DNA of 33,869 nt from Elusimicrobiota bacterium (GTDB lineage: Bacteria; CAYTYR01; UBA6262): positions 1-33,869 of the forward strand of contig JACRDM010000135.1 in assembly GCA_016218565.1 (NCBI GenBank), read 5' to 3'. Positions within the stretch are counted from its first letter, which is position 1. Every line of letters begins with the position of its first letter. Below, one piece after another: positions 15,496-24,738 of the stretch. The notes below the pieces were generated by a model. It saw only the letters and a list, made by a program, of their open reading frames with translations. It did no database searches and had not been told where the DNA came from. A program made the translations under genes and the position numbers.

Positions 15496-16728
15496 TTACT
15501 CGATCCAGCGTACAACAGCAAACCGGGTAGCCTGGGGCAAGGAAACAAATCCCTCATAATTAAACTGGTTTATCCTGGGTTCCGACGGACCGCAATGCAA
15601 GATGAGGTCATACTTATCCAAAAGACCATTAGGGGTTCCGTTTTCACTGGAATCAGCATACAAAATACCGACATGATCCCAGCTCCTGTCTGCTTTATCA
15701 GGTATATAATTAAATAAGATAATGTCTCCTGGATGAATACCATTCTGCCCTATTTTGATGATCTTTTGATCAGCAGGCGCTCCGGCGGCATCATTATATT
15801 TCGCATAGATGATTCCATCTGAGTCATAATAATGATCAGAGAGGATCAATTTCATTAAGCCCCCCGTTGGCAGGGAATAACGCAATCCAGTGACATTAGT
15901 ATAAGGGATCCTTTTTCCCTTATATTTATTCCAGCCACCTACCACAAGATCCGCGCAATCTACTCCGACATAATTATCAACCTGGGCAGGATAAGAACCG
16001 AACACTCCCGGGACATTGAAATACCCGGTCAAATATCCCAGATAAGAAACATCTTGCTGAACAGTGACCCGACAGACTTCATTACTAATACCATTATTAG
16101 CATATCTTTCCATCCCAGGCGATCCCAAACGTTTCCGCGCTCCGCTGACATCTTTATATTCAATTACCACGCCATAACGCATGGTACCGAGGCCATCATG
16201 TATATCATATTCCGGATCAGTAGGATGCGCATCGGCTAATATGGTCCATTTATTGTTTTCTGCAACTAATTGGTTCTCTCGATAAGTGATCTTATCAACA
16301 GATAACGGCTGCCTGTCTGTTTTTCCTCCCGGGGCCCCCGCATTCGTATACCATAAGAACCACGGATTTACCGGATCATGTCCGCGGCCAGTCAAATGAT
16401 ACATTTCCGGCTCAACTTTAAACCAGGTGATATCGATCTGACCGATGTAATCACCGGGTTTTTTTGGGATGATCTCGTAGTCATCGATCTTTATCCTTTG
16501 GACATCACTAAAATAGATTACTTTACCGCTTTCTCTGGCTTTAATCACCAAGTAAAGAGCGCATGTATCCTTCTTCAATATATTCTTGGCTAAAGTATCG
16601 GCAGTATTATTTTTATTGACTTGTGAAACAATAAAAACTTTTTCCACAGAAAGCGCCGAGCCTGTTCCTGCCCGCCCCAGGATACACATAACGATCATAA
16701 ATAAGCATATTCTATTACGGTAAGACAT
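15496..16728 (-). CDS. Secreted NlpC/P60-like cysteine-hydrolase-fold protein
   Basis: A 410-residue exported protein. A signal peptide of about 25 residues leads into a beta-rich N-terminal region with no recognised domain. The C-terminal part has a papain-like arrangement: GVDCADLVVGGW with candidate nucleophile C258, HPGDIILFNY, DHVGILY with H352, and ILHCGPS with H378. This is the order Cys, Asp-rich strand, His seen in NlpC/P60 and CHAP amidases. It probably cleaves or binds peptidoglycan peptides. I cannot name the family precisely. It overlaps the M23 gene by 14 nt and is the last of a four-gene operon of exported proteins. Confidence 0.65.
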   Translation of the reverse strand: MSYRNRICLFMIVMCILGRAGTGSALSVEKVFIVSQVNKNNTADTLAKNILKKDTCALYLVIKARESGKVIYFSDVQRIKIDDYEIIPKKPGDYIGQIDITWFKVEPEMYHLTGRGHDPVNPWFLWYTNAGAPGGKTDRQPLSVDKITYRENQLVAENNKWTILADAHPTDPEYDIHDGLGTMRYGVVIEYKDVSGARKRLGSPGMERYANNGISNEVCRVTVQQDVSYLGYLTGYFNVPGVFGSYPAQVDNYVGVDCADLVVGGWNKYKGKRIPYTNVTGLRYSLPTGGLMKLILSDHYYDSDGIIYAKYNDAAGAPADQKIIKIGQNGIHPGDIILFNYIPDKADRSWDHVGILYADSSENGTPNGLLDKYDLILHCGPSEPRINQFNYEGFVSLPQATRFAVVRWIE

Positions 16729-17461
16729 GTTTTAACTCTGGATAGTATTCAAATGGTTTTAAAATCCCGTTTTCATATTTCAAAACCATAAGATGCGTAT
16801 GGGTGGGACTGCTTTTCTTATTGGCTAGCAGCCCGGTCCTACCTACTGTTCCTATTACTGTTCCGGCTTTCACAAAATTCCCTGAGGCCGCTAACACTTT
16901 GTCCAAATGAGCATAATAAAAGAACTGGTCAGATTTTGGATTATATAACCAGATATAATTCCCGCCCCGCAGCTTACTGCCCTTTTGCCAAGTAGTATAA
17001 GTACTAAGCACAATACTATCAACCATAGCTAATGCTTCCACTGGTTGATGGGTCTGATCATCAAGACTATTTTGATCTTTATCCCTGATAAAAATATCAT
17101 GCGCCGGATGCCCGCCGTGCCGGTTACCGTCAAAAAAGTTATATCCTTTGATAGGACTCACCCCATAGACAACATCCGGCTGGAAATCACTTCCTTTAGG
17201 AGCGATACTTTTCAAACCATATCCTTTTAAAGGGAATATCCAGGCTTGATTTCCTGTAAAATCATATTTAGCGCAAACTAACCGAATATCATTCAGTATA
17301 CCTGGCAACTCAGCCTGGGCGGAAGTCTTAGTAATCAGTCCATCCCTGATTTTCACTTCATAATTTTCCCAGGAAATTATTGGGGCAGCTGACAATGAAG
17401 CTATGGTCAGCGGCACCAGTAAAAAAGCAATAATAAAAGCATTACTAGCTATTTTCTTCAT
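16715..17461 (-). CDS. M23-family (LytM-like) peptidase
   Basis: A 248-residue exported zinc peptidase with a signal peptide (KKIASNAFIIAFLLVPLTIAS). The C-terminal LytM domain has all expected ligands: HGGHPAHDIFI (HxxxD type), YYAHLD and THTHLMV (HxH), plus GTVIGTVGRTG. Such enzymes cut peptide cross-links in peptidoglycan. The gene overlaps its neighbours on both sides: its ATG shares a base with the stop of the CapA-like gene (TAATG), and its 3' end overlaps the NlpC/P60-like gene by 14 nt. Tight coupling implies made-together products, probably envelope remodelling. Confidence 0.9.
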   Translation of the reverse strand: MKKIASNAFIIAFLLVPLTIASLSAAPIISWENYEVKIRDGLITKTSAQAELPGILNDIRLVCAKYDFTGNQAWIFPLKGYGLKSIAPKGSDFQPDVVYGVSPIKGYNFFDGNRHGGHPAHDIFIRDKDQNSLDDQTHQPVEALAMVDSIVLSTYTTWQKGSKLRGGNYIWLYNPKSDQFFYYAHLDKVLAASGNFVKAGTVIGTVGRTGLLANKKSSPTHTHLMVLKYENGILKPFEYYPELKHVLP

Positions 17462-19146
17462 TATTCAGCCACTCGGTCCACTTTCAAGTCCTTACCTGAG
17501 AATAGGGATGGACATACAGTGTATTTTATTTCCTTGAATCCAAAACCATCCCAAGTAAAAGCCAGGGGTCCTTTTTCATTGTTTTGACCACTGGCATAGG
17601 TAACAAGATCATCTTTAGCATCGTTATTAACGTTCAGAATTTCAAAATCGGAAAAAGAAGGCCCTAATTTTGAACCAAGCCATTTAGGATAAATATAATC
17701 ATCAAAACGATTATAGACAAAAATATGATTTTCTATCTGCGGAAAATATTTTGTTGCTTTCCAAACACCTACGATCAAGTCCTGTTCGCCATCTCCATCC
17801 ACATCTCCAGCCCTGATCTTCCAGGGATTATAGTAGTTATGCGCGTCAAGTGATGGTATTTTAAAAGTTTTCTTTTGCAAATCTATGGGGAAAATAGCGA
17901 TCTGCTTTCCCCTGGGCTCAAGTATATCACCGACAATAGCATAAACATAGGCATATCCTTTATCTCTAACCAAACAAGCATCCTTCACTACTCCGGCGCT
18001 TTCTTTAAAAGGCAATACCCTGGCGGTTTCATCCTCCGGGAATCGTATTTCCATCCGGGACGAAAATACCGTAATCCTCACCCCTGGCAAATTCCATTCT
18101 TTAATCGGAACCGTAACAATTTCCTCAGGATAGTTGGTGGCCAGGTGAATAGCCTGCGAAAAGGTTGACTTGGCCATGATAAACTCTTTTGAACTATCTA
18201 TGGCCCATGCGCTAAATATCTCTAAGTCTTTACCTTCGGCCAATCCCGGCTGACAATCTTTCATTCTTACGGGAATAATTATTGGCTCTTTTATTTTCCC
18301 TTTATCAAAAATGCAGGAAAAGATAGCTGTTCTTTGCTGTTCTGGCTTAGTACTATCAAACACAAAATTACCTAAGCTATAAAGAATGAATCTATCTTTA
18401 TACTTCTCAATGGTTTGCAGCACATGAGGGTGATGCCCGATAATTAGATCGGCTCCGGCATCAATCATCTGGTGAGCATATCGCACTTGCCTGGTAGCAG
18501 GTTTAGTTTGTTTTTCTATTCCCCAATGCAGAGTAACGATCACAAAATCAACCTGCTTTTTTGTTTCTTTAATAAGTTCGGTAAGAGTATTAATATCTGT
18601 ATACGCTGGCCCGCATTTATTCTCATTATAAACAATGCCTTCTAACAGGAATCCAAGAGTACTGATAAAGGCAAAAGTTAAACCATTCTTTCTGATAATC
18701 ACCGGCGTGGCGGCAGTTGATTGGTTGGCTCCAGCGCCAATAGCTTGAATGTTATTTTCTTGTAAAATTCGTAATGTTTCAGTCAAACCGTCACGGCCCC
18801 AATCCATAGTATGATTGTTCGCCATCGTAGCAATATTAAACCCGGCATAGGTAAGACCGGCTATCGATTCCGGGTCTCCCCGGAAACAAAAACGTTTTAA
18901 CAGAGGATAACCAATATTTTTAGGGGTTAATGGACATTCCAGATTACATAGCGCCAGGTCATGAGCAGAGATTATTGGTTTTACTTTTTCAAAGAGGTAG
19001 TTTATCCCATGTTCCTCTATGCGAGTGCGAATCCCGCGATCAAAAAGTATATCCCCAACAGCGCAAAATTTCACTTCAGCGCAAAAGATTGAGCTTGCCA
19101 AGAGCATAAAAGCCATCAGGATCAGGGTAAAACGAAACACTTTCAT
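17461..19146 (-). CDS. CapA-family metallophosphatase-like protein with an FG-GAP-type C-terminus
   Basis: An exported 561-residue protein. After a signal peptide (KVFRFTLILMAFMLLASSIFCA) comes a CapA/PgsA-type domain: VGDILFDRG, CNLECPLT, ANNHTMDWG, TLHWGIE, IIGHHPHVLQ and YSLGNFVFD, with metal-binding residues preserved. The C-terminal third contains a DVDGDGEQDLIVG calcium-type FG-GAP/VCBS repeat and a second, weaker one. CapA-like proteins act in poly-gamma-glutamate or cell-wall contexts, although the biochemical role is often unclear. I start at the ATG at 19146, preceded by AGGGTG. The frame stays open to 19212 inside the preceding gene. The pairing with FG-GAP repeats is uncommon. Confidence 0.87.
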   Translation of the reverse strand: MKVFRFTLILMAFMLLASSIFCAEVKFCAVGDILFDRGIRTRIEEHGINYLFEKVKPIISAHDLALCNLECPLTPKNIGYPLLKRFCFRGDPESIAGLTYAGFNIATMANNHTMDWGRDGLTETLRILQENNIQAIGAGANQSTAATPVIIRKNGLTFAFISTLGFLLEGIVYNENKCGPAYTDINTLTELIKETKKQVDFVIVTLHWGIEKQTKPATRQVRYAHQMIDAGADLIIGHHPHVLQTIEKYKDRFILYSLGNFVFDSTKPEQQRTAIFSCIFDKGKIKEPIIIPVRMKDCQPGLAEGKDLEIFSAWAIDSSKEFIMAKSTFSQAIHLATNYPEEIVTVPIKEWNLPGVRITVFSSRMEIRFPEDETARVLPFKESAGVVKDACLVRDKGYAYVYAIVGDILEPRGKQIAIFPIDLQKKTFKIPSLDAHNYYNPWKIRAGDVDGDGEQDLIVGVWKATKYFPQIENHIFVYNRFDDYIYPKWLGSKLGPSFSDFEILNVNNDAKDDLVTYASGQNNEKGPLAFTWDGFGFKEIKYTVCPSLFSGKDLKVDRVAE

Positions 19147-19147
19147 T

Positions 19148-21613
19148 TTAACACCCTGTTTCATAATAAGGGATCGTTTTCCATCCCGGTTCAGGAGACC
19201 AATCCGGCACATCTTCTATTTTAGGCTTATAAAGCGGCCTGAGTTTTTTTCCTTCCTTACTCGGAGAACGAAAATAGTCGCTCCATTTTGGCAATTCCGG
19301 AGCATTGCCTTTCTCTAGTATCTCTTGCCATTTTTCATCAGTTAACCGATTTGTTGCTTCCCAGGGGAATTCATAATAGGAAAATATCGCGCCCCGAGTG
19401 AGCTTTAATTTACCATCTATCTCCACGATCACGTACATTTCATGAGCTTTACCTACTCCCACCTCTAAAGCAAATGAATCAGCAGTATGGACATCGGCAA
19501 TAACCGGCATATTCTTGTCCGGGCCACCTACATAATCCCACGACTTAGCGCTGTCTGGGTCCCGAAGAACTTCTAAGGTGAGATTATCCAGTAATGAACC
19601 CAGCTTTTGGATCTGTTCATATTCCTGTAAAGTTCGGGGAATATTATTCACCTCTTTATTGGATACTGTTTCCAGGAAAGCTATTAAATCCGCGAATTGA
19701 TTGCATAAACCTTCCATCCTTGCATCAATGACCTTTCTGGCGGCAAGCTCTGTTCTGGTAAAATCAAGTGAGTCTCCCATTTTTTTATAGAATTCCAGGT
19801 TAGGCTCAACATACCCTTTCGGAGGCTCGGGGATCCATACTCTTACTTCTCCACCTCCGTTGCCGCATTCCGCAACATAGCTCTGCTTGGCATAAAGAAT
19901 CGTATCATGCCGCAGCTCTGCCCAGCTTCCTAAACTGGAGCTTAAGCTTTTTCTTTTCCACCCCTCTGTTTTCATAAAGAAGGGATATTTATACTCATTT
20001 TTAAGTACGATTAAAGACTTTAAACACCATAGCCAATTATAATATAGATTGTGCTTCCATTCTTTTTCACTTAGATCGCTGTATTCAGTTATCAATTCAT
20101 CCAATTTATCAGGATACTCTGGCCAATCTTTCCATGAGTCTTTTTCTTCTGTAAGCATAATTGTTTTGGCCGTTGGACTACCGAAAATTGACATCACATC
20201 CAACCCATTGGGGAAATCTCTAAAATACTGTTTGTCTCTATCCCTAATGGTCAAACGTTGAAAGAAATATGAATCAGGAACAAATCTCTGTCCCATAACC
20301 CGGAATTGCGCATCCTGTGTTCCCCAAATACCATGTCCGGTTATTTTGGTCTTCTGTTTGAATTTTGCGACTAATATTTTTCTTATATCCGTAAGCTTCT
20401 TGGAATTACTAAAATCATTATAGGTGTACTTTTTTCCTAATACTTCTTCCATCGCCTCCTTAAAATCATCCGGCCCCAGGTCATCTGCCAGACCGACATA
20501 GAACACTGTTGGTTCATAGATCTCTTTCCATAGCTCAATCAAAGGACGTCCATCTATTGATGACTTTTTTGTATATAAAATATTAGTGATGATCAATCCC
20601 TGGAGCATTCCCAAATTATCCTCTTTCATATCAATACCGGCAAAACCCAGCCACATCATCGCCATAAAATAATTTTTTAGAGTTTCATTCCGCGTATAAT
20701 GGCCCCGGGGAATGAACTGGCTGTAGTCAAACTTTCTTTTAAGTAAGGCGGAATCCGTCCATGAAGGATGCGCCTTACAGAATTCAATCTCCCCTTTGGC
20801 TATTTGGCCAGCCGGCACATCCAAATTGATTTGCCCGCCATTGATAAAATAAGACGGTATCAGCACATAAGCAGAATTATTAAAAGCTGCCTGTTTAAGC
20901 AGTTCATTTGTTGCCTGGTTATAAACCTGATCGTTGTTTTTCAATATTTCCCGGCAAAGAGTATTTAATGTTTTAGACAAATAATTCTGTTCCAGATTTC
21001 TCAGGGTCATATCAAAAAATAAATGATACAACTGCAGAACTGAATCAGTAGTAATAAAGCTGGGTATCCCCAGGTAGTCGTTATTTTCGTACACATGAAA
21101 AAGCTGATTGTATTCTGTGGGTAAGGTTACAAAACCATTTTGGCCCAATTTTTCTTTTTCTTCAGCGCTGAATTCAGGATATTGGAAAATATTGTAAATA
21201 TTATTAAAATTCACTTTCTGCTGACCGTTTTTCTTAATATAATCCGTTCTATGCCTTTTATCTTCCTCTTTCTGCAGCAACAGAGCATTGGCTAATTCCA
21301 CTTTAGAAAGCATGCTCTCTGAATACTGCTCATTCGGCTTATACCAACTCTGGGCCATAAAATAGCTGTTCAATTCATAGTTCATAAAACAGCGGCCACG
21401 CCTGGCATAGATCTCATTACGCGACAGCCATAGTTCTGAAACTGTTTTATTGAGTAGTAAATCAGGATTAAGCGACATGGTGGATGCCCCTTGGATCTCC
21501 CCGGCAGAAACATTCAAAACAAGCGCCCAGGTCATTCCCAACATAAAAGCGCAGGCTAAAATATTTTTACTATTTATCAGGCGCTCCCACTTGAGAAGTG
21601 TATTTACTTTCAT
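19148..21613 (-). CDS. Exported DUF3160 protein with an N-terminal YARHG domain
   Basis: An 821-residue exported protein. The N-terminus holds a membrane/signal segment (ILACAFMLGMTWALVLNV), then a YARHG domain (LWLSRNEIYARRGRCF followed by SWYKPN), and then a long DUF3160 region with aromatic-rich motifs (PSFITTDSVLQLYHLFFD, GQRFVPDSYFFQ, SWAELRHDTILYAKQSY, VADVHT). YARHG domains are extracellular and thought to bind peptidoglycan; DUF3160 has no known activity. It is the first gene of the four-gene export operon, with a strong ribosome-binding site (AAGGAG). The next gene begins 1 nt beyond its stop. It is a large, probably surface-located component. Confidence 0.87.
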   Translation of the reverse strand: MKVNTLLKWERLINSKNILACAFMLGMTWALVLNVSAGEIQGASTMSLNPDLLLNKTVSELWLSRNEIYARRGRCFMNYELNSYFMAQSWYKPNEQYSESMLSKVELANALLLQKEEDKRHRTDYIKKNGQQKVNFNNIYNIFQYPEFSAEEKEKLGQNGFVTLPTEYNQLFHVYENNDYLGIPSFITTDSVLQLYHLFFDMTLRNLEQNYLSKTLNTLCREILKNNDQVYNQATNELLKQAAFNNSAYVLIPSYFINGGQINLDVPAGQIAKGEIEFCKAHPSWTDSALLKRKFDYSQFIPRGHYTRNETLKNYFMAMMWLGFAGIDMKEDNLGMLQGLIITNILYTKKSSIDGRPLIELWKEIYEPTVFYVGLADDLGPDDFKEAMEEVLGKKYTYNDFSNSKKLTDIRKILVAKFKQKTKITGHGIWGTQDAQFRVMGQRFVPDSYFFQRLTIRDRDKQYFRDFPNGLDVMSIFGSPTAKTIMLTEEKDSWKDWPEYPDKLDELITEYSDLSEKEWKHNLYYNWLWCLKSLIVLKNEYKYPFFMKTEGWKRKSLSSSLGSWAELRHDTILYAKQSYVAECGNGGGEVRVWIPEPPKGYVEPNLEFYKKMGDSLDFTRTELAARKVIDARMEGLCNQFADLIAFLETVSNKEVNNIPRTLQEYEQIQKLGSLLDNLTLEVLRDPDSAKSWDYVGGPDKNMPVIADVHTADSFALEVGVGKAHEMYVIVEIDGKLKLTRGAIFSYYEFPWEATNRLTDEKWQEILEKGNAPELPKWSDYFRSPSKEGKKLRPLYKPKIEDVPDWSPEPGWKTIPYYETGC

Positions 21614-21671
21614 GGCATGCTCCTTTATATCCTTTTATATTTCGCTTTTTCAGTCTTGATGAGCTTAATCA

Positions 21672-22001
21672 TTACCACTTTTTAAAGATAAAGAATACGG
21701 CGGCAATAATGAAACCAAATCCTACCAGATAATTCCACCGGAAATCCTCTTTCAGGTAAATTATCGAGAAGACGGAAAAGACAACCAACGTTATTACTTC
21801 CTGGATAGTTTTTAATTGAGCTGTAGTGTATTGGTAACTGCCAATGCGGTTGGCGGGCACCTGGAAGCAATACTCAAAGAAGGCGATCAACCAACTCACT
21901 ATTATTACGATCCACAGCGGTGAACTCTTGTATTTCAAATGCCCATACCAAGCAAAGGTCATAAATACATTGGATACTATCAATAAAAGAATCGTCCTCA
22001 T
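21672..22001 (-). CDS. DUF486 (DMT-type) membrane protein
   Basis: A 109-residue inner-membrane protein with four hydrophobic helices and the DUF486 signatures TFAWYGHLK and FQVPANRIGS. The family belongs to the drug/metabolite transporter superfamily in half-size form, so it may act as a dimer. Substrate unknown. Length is normal. Start ATG at 22001. It precedes the DUF3160 gene by 58 nt on the same strand and may be read into that operon. Confidence 0.9.
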   Translation of the reverse strand: MRTILLLIVSNVFMTFAWYGHLKYKSSPLWIVIIVSWLIAFFEYCFQVPANRIGSYQYTTAQLKTIQEVITLVVFSVFSIIYLKEDFRWNYLVGFGFIIAAVFFIFKKW

Positions 22002-22060
22002 TTTACTTAAATCCCCTCTGATGCCAATTACTTAAATAAGTGTTTTATTAAACTTAGAAG

Positions 22061-22630
22061 CTAAACTATTAATTGCAAACCAAATACAAGAAAGATCGAA
22101 CCTAACAAATAATACGCACTGAACTTCTGTAATTTCTGTTGCCCGGTAAGACTTGGATCAATATCCTTTTTATCTTCTACCGTCATTAACTGCCGATAAA
22201 CTATGTATTTCCTGCATGCCGGGTACTCACTAAGGACAGCCACCGCCCTTTTTACATCCCTTTCATGTACCTGTAGCTTGATACCTCTTTCAACTGGGTT
22301 AGGTTTTACATAAATCTGGCCATCATAAGGCGCATAATCATTTGGCACAAAGCTCTTGATACCTTCCTGCGCCAAAGCTTCCTGGTATATCTTCACTAGC
22401 CCCGGTATATCAAACACTGCAATGGTTTCATAATCTTCAGTATCTAAAAATCCTTCAGCTGTCTCTTTTTCAGCATGCTCTATTTCTTTTTCCTTCAAAA
22501 GATCAGGGTCAAGTCTTCTTCTTTTAAATTCTCCAATTATACAATCATAAAGACCTTCAACATAAGCTTCTTTGCCTTGCCTGGCCAATTCCACTAGCCC
22601 CTCATCAGTTTTTTCTGTGAGGCTTTTCAT
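22061..22630 (-). CDS. DUF2007-like protein with a C-terminal membrane anchor
   Basis: A 189-residue protein in three parts. A charged helical N-terminus (residues 1-55) is followed by a small alpha/beta domain (about 67-135) of the DUF2007, putative prokaryotic signal-transducing type (VFDIPGLVKIYQEALAQEGI, then IKLQVHERDVKRAVAVL). The C-terminal hydrophobic helix (about 170-187, AYYLLGSIFLVFGLQLIV) anchors it with the domain inside the cell. DUF2007 resembles PII-type folds, but no ligand is known. It lies alone between the DUF486 and L,D-transpeptidase genes. Confidence 0.65.
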   Translation of the reverse strand: MKSLTEKTDEGLVELARQGKEAYVEGLYDCIIGEFKRRRLDPDLLKEKEIEHAEKETAEGFLDTEDYETIAVFDIPGLVKIYQEALAQEGIKSFVPNDYAPYDGQIYVKPNPVERGIKLQVHERDVKRAVAVLSEYPACRKYIVYRQLMTVEDKKDIDPSLTGQQKLQKFSAYYLLGSIFLVFGLQLIV

Positions 22631-22682
22631 AAATGGGATTCATGAATAGCTTCCTTATACACTGACCCTACTCCCTACTTTT

Positions 22683-23474
22683 TTACCTATTCTGACTTCC
22701 AATTATTACTAATGTATCCTGGGCTAATGACTCTTCTAATTTTAAGGCTTTTATGGCATTAAGGTCTACCTTATCTTTTTCAATGAAACGGACTGGTATT
22801 TTCTTTATTTCAGGCGGGAAAACATTATTATCAGTTACCTTCCTTCTATAGCCATTATACAGGTCAGGATATTTCTCTATATTAACCAGATCATTATTTA
22901 TCGTTATTCTATTTGGTTTATAATAAATATCAACTTTTGTCCCGATTTTAATAAAATCAAAAATACCTTCTATATCCTCTTTTAATAAAGCCACGCAACT
23001 TCCATTCTTTGTTCGACCGATAAAATTTCGCTTGTTCTGAGGCAGACCGTGAATGTAAATTGGTCCGTAAATATGCATTTTCCTTGTACCCATAGGATTA
23101 TTTTCCCCAGGCGCGAAGTAGTCGGCAATTTTTTTGTTTGGCGATCCCTCTAACGGGATATAATATGGGTCTTTTACTTTTCTATCAATAATAAAGTTAC
23201 CCTCAGGGGTGGGGAGCCCGATCCTTCCTAAACTTACTTTACATGTTTTTATTATTTTATTACCATTGCAGATAAATAGCTCAAATGATGGGATGTTCAC
23301 GACAATACGATTCGCAGAATCCATATTTTCATCTTTTCCCATTGTCAGAATCACCAAGTTATCACTTTTGGCGACATCATTTTTAACCACTGCCTCGAAA
23401 CCTGATAAATTTACTGAAAGTGTTAAGATTAAAAGTATTAATAACGCTGTTTTAGCTGATCTTTCGGCCATCAT
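22683..23474 (-). CDS. L,D-transpeptidase-like (YkuD) protein with an altered active-site motif
   Basis: An exported 263-residue YkuD-domain protein. It has an N-terminal signal/anchor (ALLILLILTLSVNLSG), the domain start IVVNIPSFELFIC, TPEGNFIIDRK, IYIHGLP (catalytic-type His) and the catalytic cysteine in KNGSCVALLKEDI. The usual motif is SxGC(I/V)R: here the residue before Cys is Ser, not Gly, and the Arg after Cys-Val is replaced by Ala. The protein may be inactive or have shifted specificity. The C-terminal 70 residues are not part of the standard domain. Active enzymes make 3-3 cross-links or attach lipoproteins. It overlaps the serine hydrolase gene by 23 nt and so is translationally coupled to it. 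Confidence 0.8.
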   Translation of the reverse strand: MMAERSAKTALLILLILTLSVNLSGFEAVVKNDVAKSDNLVILTMGKDENMDSANRIVVNIPSFELFICNGNKIIKTCKVSLGRIGLPTPEGNFIIDRKVKDPYYIPLEGSPNKKIADYFAPGENNPMGTRKMHIYGPIYIHGLPQNKRNFIGRTKNGSCVALLKEDIEGIFDFIKIGTKVDIYYKPNRITINNDLVNIEKYPDLYNGYRRKVTDNNVFPPEIKKIPVRFIEKDKVDLNAIKALKLEESLAQDTLVIIGSQNR

Positions 23475-24387
23475 CGCTCCGATATTGATAATAAATATAT
23501 GTCAAATAAGAAATTTTTGATATTAACTTTTTAGCCCTTCTAGCATGATTATACTGGTAATGGGTTAATACGCAAATCAGGAAATCGCCTTTAGGCGTAA
23601 AAACAATACCAACATCATGGCACACCCCTTTTTCTAATCCTGTTTTATGCGCCACTTCTATAGATTCCGGTAAATGAGCGGGGATGCGGTCATTAACTTT
23701 TTGTTTTTTTAATATTTCCAGGCTTTTTCTGGAAAAATAGGCATTAATTATTTTTTGATTGTAAATCCGCTCCAAAAGAAACGCCATATCAGCCGCGCTG
23801 GTATAATTTTCCCTGCCTTTGCTCCTGCTGCGAGAGTCCAAAACATGCCTACTGATGTTAGTGTTCCTCAGCCCTATTTTCTCAAAGCAGTAATTCAAAT
23901 AATCAAATCCCAAACAATCAATAAGCATATTAGTAGCGCCATTATTACTTTCCGCAATCATAAAACTAATTAGTTCATCTATAGAGAATGCAGTGCCGTT
24001 AGGTACGCGTAATAGCTTTCCCGATCCCTTAATCCGGTATCTCCTTTTGAGCTCTAAGCTATTCTCTAAACATATTTTCTTCTCATTATTGGCATAAAAG
24101 CAACCGATCATTACTGGTAGTTTTACTAAACTTGCCGAAGGATATAGTTTATTGCTATCAAGGTCAATCACCCGGCCGGTATGCAAATCTTTAATAATTA
24201 TTGACACTTCGCCGTTAAATTGCCTGCACTGTTCCTTAATTTGGCTGCTCAGGTCGTCCCAGGAGCGGGCTGGGATAAGATTTTCTGCCTTAGCTTTATC
24301 ACCCAGGTTCATGCCACAAACAAGACTAACGAAGGTAAATATAATCAAAACCGCAAATTCAATCAAAGTTACGATTTTCCTATACAT
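23452..24387 (-). CDS. Class A beta-lactamase-like serine hydrolase
   Basis: A 311-residue exported protein of the penicillin-binding/beta-lactamase fold. A signal segment (VTLIEFAVLIIFTFVSLVCG) is followed by the SxxK motif (S86-L-V-K89 in YPSASLVKLPV), the SxN motif as ESNNGATN and the KTG motif as AHKTGLEKG. The class A deacylation Glu on the omega loop is not apparent (RENYTSAADM). It may therefore be a DD-peptidase-like enzyme rather than a drug-degrading beta-lactamase. Coupling with the YkuD gene supports a peptidoglycan role. Start ATG at 24387 with GAAGG upstream. Confidence 0.82.
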   Translation of the reverse strand: MYRKIVTLIEFAVLIIFTFVSLVCGMNLGDKAKAENLIPARSWDDLSSQIKEQCRQFNGEVSIIIKDLHTGRVIDLDSNKLYPSASLVKLPVMIGCFYANNEKKICLENSLELKRRYRIKGSGKLLRVPNGTAFSIDELISFMIAESNNGATNMLIDCLGFDYLNYCFEKIGLRNTNISRHVLDSRSRSKGRENYTSAADMAFLLERIYNQKIINAYFSRKSLEILKKQKVNDRIPAHLPESIEVAHKTGLEKGVCHDVGIVFTPKGDFLICVLTHYQYNHARRAKKLISKISYLTYIYYQYRSDDGRKIS

Positions 24388-24442
24388 TTTTTCCCTTCAA
24401 ATTCCCTAATCCGTGTAAGAATCTTTTAAATTCCTCCTGGCC

Positions 24443-24736
24443 TTACAGCTTGCTCAGGCGGGATAACATTTCCTTATACACTTCTTGGTCACGCCTCAGG
24501 CCAACCTTGAGTACGAAAACTAACACTTTTTCTTTCTCAATTCGATAAATAACTCTGTAATGCGATATCTTCAGCTTCCAAAAACCCTTTAATCCGTGCT
24601 TCAGTCCCTCACCATAACCCTCAGGATCAACACTAAGTTTTTTATTTATAGTCCTCAAAATAACAAGCTGATCATGTTTACTAATTCTCTTAAAATCTTC
24701 TGCCATGACCAGCTTATGTATTTGAACTTGCCACAT
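24443..24736 (-). CDS. RelE/ParE-family toxin
   Basis: A 97-residue basic protein of the RelE superfamily: MWQVQIHKLVMAEDFKRISK, LKHGLKGFWKLKISHYRVIY and VLVFVLKVGLRRDQEVY. This matches the small mRNA-interferase fold (strand, two helices, four-stranded sheet with basic residues at the active site). I start at the ATG at 24736; a TTG at 24742 would overlap the antitoxin gene by 4 nt. It directly follows the Phd-type antitoxin gene, the usual order. It probably cleaves mRNA on the ribosome when free. The pair is likely inherited with the surrounding accessory block. Confidence 0.88.
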   Translation of the reverse strand: MWQVQIHKLVMAEDFKRISKHDQLVILRTINKKLSVDPEGYGEGLKHGLKGFWKLKISHYRVIYRIEKEKVLVFVLKVGLRRDQEVYKEMLSRLSKL

Positions 24737-24738
24737 TA

